Assembly (NCBI GenBank): GCA_035772735.1
Contig: JASDFA010000007.1
Coordinates: 81,107,501 to 81,171,500, forward strand
Source of the DNA: Datura wrightii
Taxonomy: Eukaryota; Streptophyta; Magnoliopsida; Solanales; Solanaceae
Reading direction: 5' to 3'
Length of the DNA: 64,000 bases
Below the pieces are notes generated by a model. That model saw only the letters and a program-made list of their open reading frames with translations. It was not told where the DNA came from and ran no database searches. Made by a program: the position numbers and the translations under genes. Positions 60,689-64,000 of this stretch are shown here, piece after piece. Each line of letters starts with the position of its first letter. Position 1 is the stretch's first letter.

Positions 60689-60815
60689 CCACAACGTTAA
60701 ATCAAGCGCTTCTCGGGAGGCAACCCATGAGGTGGTTTGTTGAAGTCTTAGTAACCAGACCACCTACGTCGTGTTGCGATGTTAAATCAAGCGCTTCTTA
60801 GGAGGCAACCCAAGT
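60689..60815 (+). other. Post-protease GGGAGGCAACCC hairpins, copies B and C
   Basis: Two copies 85 bp apart: GTTAAATCAAGCGCTTCTCG then GGAGGCAACCCATGAG, and GTTAAATCAAGCGCTTCTTA then GGAGGCAACCCAAG. Both match copy A at 32629. Between them GGTGGTTTG and CAGACCACC form a further near-perfect inverted repeat. The first starts about 25 bases after the protease stop. Confidence 0.75.
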
Positions 60816-62291
60816 ATCTTAACTTTTGTGTGTTCAGGGTACAGGTAAAAAAATAAGTGGGTGAAAAATATTTGCAGCACAGGGCTGTACTACGAGTCTC
60901 TATACGAGTCATATGATAATTGTAGGACTCATAGTACTGTCCGTGGTTCAAGGGAGAGACTGAGCTAAAGCATGAGTTTACGTTACTATTGGTTTACAAA
61001 TCGTACCTACGTTGGGTCGTAGTACTTACTGTAATGGTAAACTATGCCAAGTATGGAAGTTCAGAAAAGTGATGACCTGCGGGTCATAGTACGGTTCGCA
61101 CCACAGTGGTACGAGTCATACCATGTACTCATAGGTCCCTAAGTAAGTTTTCAAACTCTTCTTTTATGAGTTAAAGGGATGACCCGTAGGTCTAACCTAT
61201 GACTCGTGGTACGATTCATGACGGGCTGATTTAATGAACGAGACCTGCCTCAACCCGAATCCCTCAAAAATCCACCTTAACATATTTAAAATCAAATTTC
61301 TCAAACTTTTACTCCCTAGAAAACATAAGTTGTTGAACCCACAACTATCACCCAATCCTCGCACACCCGTAACTCAACTTCCCGCAATATTCAAACTCAA
61401 ATTTGTGCAAGTACTCCTGCACAATTGGAATTCATACCCTAAATCAAGAAGCAAGCAAAACACTTGAAAACTTCAAGTAAGTAACCATGTTTAAATTTGC
61501 GAAATGTTTGCTTTGTATCAACTAAGGGATAACTGTGATTCCTCAAACTAACCAAAAACGGGTTGAAGAAGATGATCAGTAGCTTGCGTGATTCTGTTGA
61601 ATGGATAGAACTTCAAAATGCTTAAAACACTAAATTGGTTTGTTGAAAAAATTAAAAAATTTGAGTTACGGGGTATGACCTAAGCTGGGAGTGAACTGGT
61701 TATGTAGAAACGATGAACATTAGTAGCCTAAAATGGGGAATTCTGAGTACCCAAAATAAATAAATTTTTTGCCTGAATAATTGAACCAAAAAACAAGAGG
61801 TGGGAAGGCTTCACAAGTCTTCTTACGACTCGTGGTTTCACACCACAACTCGTATTATGACCCGTTGGGACTATTCCAAGTTAATAAAAAGTGTAAGTGT
61901 TGGTATGAAGCCTAGTATGATTCATTGGATCCTACTACGAGTCGTACCTAGTGATCGTACCATAAGGCAGAAAGGGTCAAAGTTTACAAGTAACTATACG
62001 ACCCTTTGAATGGCTCATAGAACCTACTCACGAACTGTAACACGAAACGTACATAAAAAAGTAACTTTGAAATTTAGGACAATCCTCATACGACTCAGAA
62101 TGAATCATACCTGCCTGGTATGAGTAGTACCAAAAAGTCGTTATAGAATCATCATGAACTACGAGTCTTAGTATGAGTCATACCACCATGGTACGACTCG
62201 TACTGTAGATTCATGGAAAAGAACAGAGGATAATTTTTCTTGCTTTCTTTTTCTCATATCATACATACTAACCGTGTTCTCCATAGGTACT
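60816..62291 (+). other. Palindrome-rich spacer between ORF1 and ORF2
   Basis: About 1.5 kb without a gene. TACGAGTCGTACC-like palindromes occur repeatedly (about 60890-61230 and 61800-62210), as in this element's LTR. The last 50 bases form a polypyrimidine tract and splice acceptor. Confidence 0.6.
62237..62286 (+). promoter_or_regulatory. Candidate 3' splice site for ORF2
   Basis: The pyrimidine tract TTTCTTGCTTTCTTTTTCTC is followed by TACTAAC (62266-62272), an ideal branch point, and CCATAG with AG at 62285-62286. The ORF2 ATG is at 62292. Confidence 0.5.
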
Positions 62292-64000
62292 ATGACAATG
62301 AAGAAAAGAGCAACCAAACCTGCCCAGGATAAGAGAGCTAGAGCGGAGATAGTTGCTAGGAGGGCACTTAGAGATGAGCCCTCCAACTCTGATCAAGTAG
62401 GAAGCTTCCCTAGTGGTGCAGTGGAAGAGTACCGAGTTGAGACATCCAACACTGATGAGCTACTGACCACTAGGGATCAACCAAAGGCTCAGGCAAAAGC
62501 CACTTCTGCCACTCCGGCCACTGCTCCCCAGTCTGAAGAGGGAGCAGAAGAACAGGTTCAAGAGTTTGGTAGTGGATCCAATGATGATGAGGGGTCAAGG
62601 AGGCCCAATCTGGAGTAGAAAAAATGAGGCTAGGTCTGAAGAAGGAGATGCTATGGAGGAAATTGAGCAGACCCCGCCTACTGCAATACGTACTATGAGG
62701 TGGTATGTGCCCGGGGCACAGGAGATCTATGAGCAGGCTTGGCACTCACATCCAAGCAACACCCCAGGTGCGGAATTCAGGAAGAACTGAGGATCCTCAC
62801 TAGTGCCCTGAATGAGGTTTAGGAGATGAAGAAGATCTTTAGCTTCTACAGGTTCGATTTGATGGCTAGAACCCCTGCCAATATAGTCCAAAGATGGTCG
62901 GGCAGTTCTATGCTAAATATTATGCAATGCTAGAGTAGAATGCACAGACCAACAAGCGACTGAAGGAGCAAACCAAACTTGAAAAGGTATTATTCTAGGG
63001 GCAAGAAGTCAAGATATCAGAGAAAACCATTTCTCGGATACTTTATGGGCCACAAATCATAGCTCCATCATCCAAAACAGAGTTCTACCATCAGATAGAA
63101 ACCATGAAATGGGTAAAGTAGTTGGGTCATGAGGAGAGACAGAGCCAACTCAAGTGGTTAGCCGGAGTCCTAGTTGAGGACAAGGAGGAAGCTGAGTGGG
63201 TGGCTGGTGGAAAGCAGGTCACCAGATCTTTGCAGAACTTCATAGAAAAGGCCTGCTGGATACTAGTCTGCCACCAACTGATGCCAATTGTGAATGATAA
63301 TAGCTCAGAACAGATAGAGCAGCTCTGGTAGCATGCATCATGTCCTGGTATGAAATAAATGTCCTGAGGGTAATAGAAAATGATATCCAGGATCGTGCTC
63401 TTGGGTTGACCACCTACACACCATTTTCGAGCCTTATTTACCAGATGTGCAGAGATGTCGGGGTCCAACTGCTAAAAGATGTAGATGCTGAGATTGGAGG
63501 CAAGAGGACGACAGATATAGTATTGATTTGGGATGAAATAAACCCAGTGAGCTAGGGTAGACTTCCTACCGCAATCCCGGTACAAGCATCTGTGGGTGAG
63601 TAGGTTAATGCCCCCACCTTAGTGGAGCAGGAAGAGACACCAGCTACAAAGGCCAGCCATACAGAAGCAGTGCTCACTACTTCATCTGCACCTCTGATGG
63701 GTCTCCCGAGCTAGGACCCAGCTGGGTATATGTTGGTCCCTCACGATTTCCTCCAAAAGATAGCTAAAAGGCTGAAGGTAATAGAGAGAAAAGTTTAGTC
63801 TACTATGGAAAACGTCAAGCCTTGTGTGAAGGAAGAGATTGAGGAGGCCGTGAGGGGGGTGCAAGGCCGGATTGATGGATTCGAGCGCCGATTCCATGAG
63901 CGCTTAGCATGGCAGCCGGATATTGGAGCCTCCGGGAGGAGTTGAGGGCTCTTCAGAGCCAAGTGACCAAGTTGTCATCTAGACAACTGGCAATTCTAGC
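62292..64000 (+). pseudogene. ORF2 of the second Athila-like element, putative plant transposon protein
   Basis: Starts MTMKKRATKPAQDKRARAEI, a lysine/arginine-rich N-terminus, then an acidic/serine linker and IEQTPPTAIRTMRWYVPGAQ. The central part reads KIFSFYRFD, ISEKTISRILYGPQ, QLKWLAGVLVEDKEEAEWVA, SLQNFIEKACWILVCHQLMP, VACIMSWYEINVLRVIENDI, TYTPFSSLIYQMCRDVGV. I recognise this as the domain annotated in plants as putative plant transposon protein (PF20167-like, from memory). A coiled-coil C-terminus follows (KRLKVIERKV, EEIEEAVRGVQGRIDGFER) and runs off the window. Eight in-frame stops are all TAG (62820, 62936, 62996, 63119, 63553, 63601, 63712, 63796), with frameshifts near 62615, 62890, 63310 and 63920. 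The function of this family is unknown. Confidence 0.75.

Noticed and set aside
1..64000. tRNA, rRNA or small nuclear RNA genes
   Set aside because: None recognised on either strand; tRNA-like words are limited to the primer binding sites of retroelements.

Overview
This is a plant nuclear repeat block, most likely from a Solanaceae genome. The LTR retrotransposon families, an RTE-type LINE with a (TTG)n tail of the kind shared with Solanaceae TS SINEs, and Stowaway-like MITEs all point that way; I cannot name the species. Almost everything is transposable element or its decay. The only host-gene sequence I recognise is a broken, intron-containing copy of a nuclear-encoded plastid RNA polymerase sigma factor (15301-16636, +).

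Layout, left to right. 1-7640: a Tat/Ogre-like Ty3/gypsy segment on +, consisting of a gag C-terminal remnant, a long hairpin-rich 3' untranslated region with minisatellites, a polypurine tract and a ~4.6 kb LTR followed by a PBS-like site. 7680-11019: a 5'-terminal piece of a minus-strand Tekay/Del-like chromovirus (gag, PBS, LTR). 11036-12777: a decayed LINE. 12905-18769: MITEs and TIR elements around the sigma-factor pseudogene. 20054-20695: an Athila-like PBS and gag remnant on +. 20700-50496: remains of one minus-strand Tat/Ogre element (integrase, then a 3' UTR with two tandem arrays), split by two complete insertions with matching 5-bp target duplications: 22722-39696 (TSD GATCG) and 40245-49911 (TSD TCCAA). 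The first of these carries a younger Athila-like element (28493-36186), so nesting is three levels deep. 50497 to the right edge: a second Athila-like, gag-pro-only element on + that also carries a second ORF. It is interrupted inside gag by a deleted minus-strand chromovirus (52121-58752).

The most interesting material is in the parts of the elements that encode no protein. It comprises (a) minisatellites whose units are imperfect hairpins with paired stem changes; (b) a stem-loop motif shared by all Tat/Ogre-derived segments and forming the core of a 95-bp tandem array; (c) a short hairpin immediately upstream of the polypurine tract in elements of two lineages; (d) a GGGAGGCAACCC hairpin just after the gag-pro stop in two non-autonomous Athila-like elements; and (e) a near-ideal branch point and 3' splice site six bases before the second ORF. 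In-frame stops are strongly biased to TAG, as expected from deamination of methylated CAG. No element here looks able to mobilise itself. LTR ages were judged from hand-compared samples, not full alignments.
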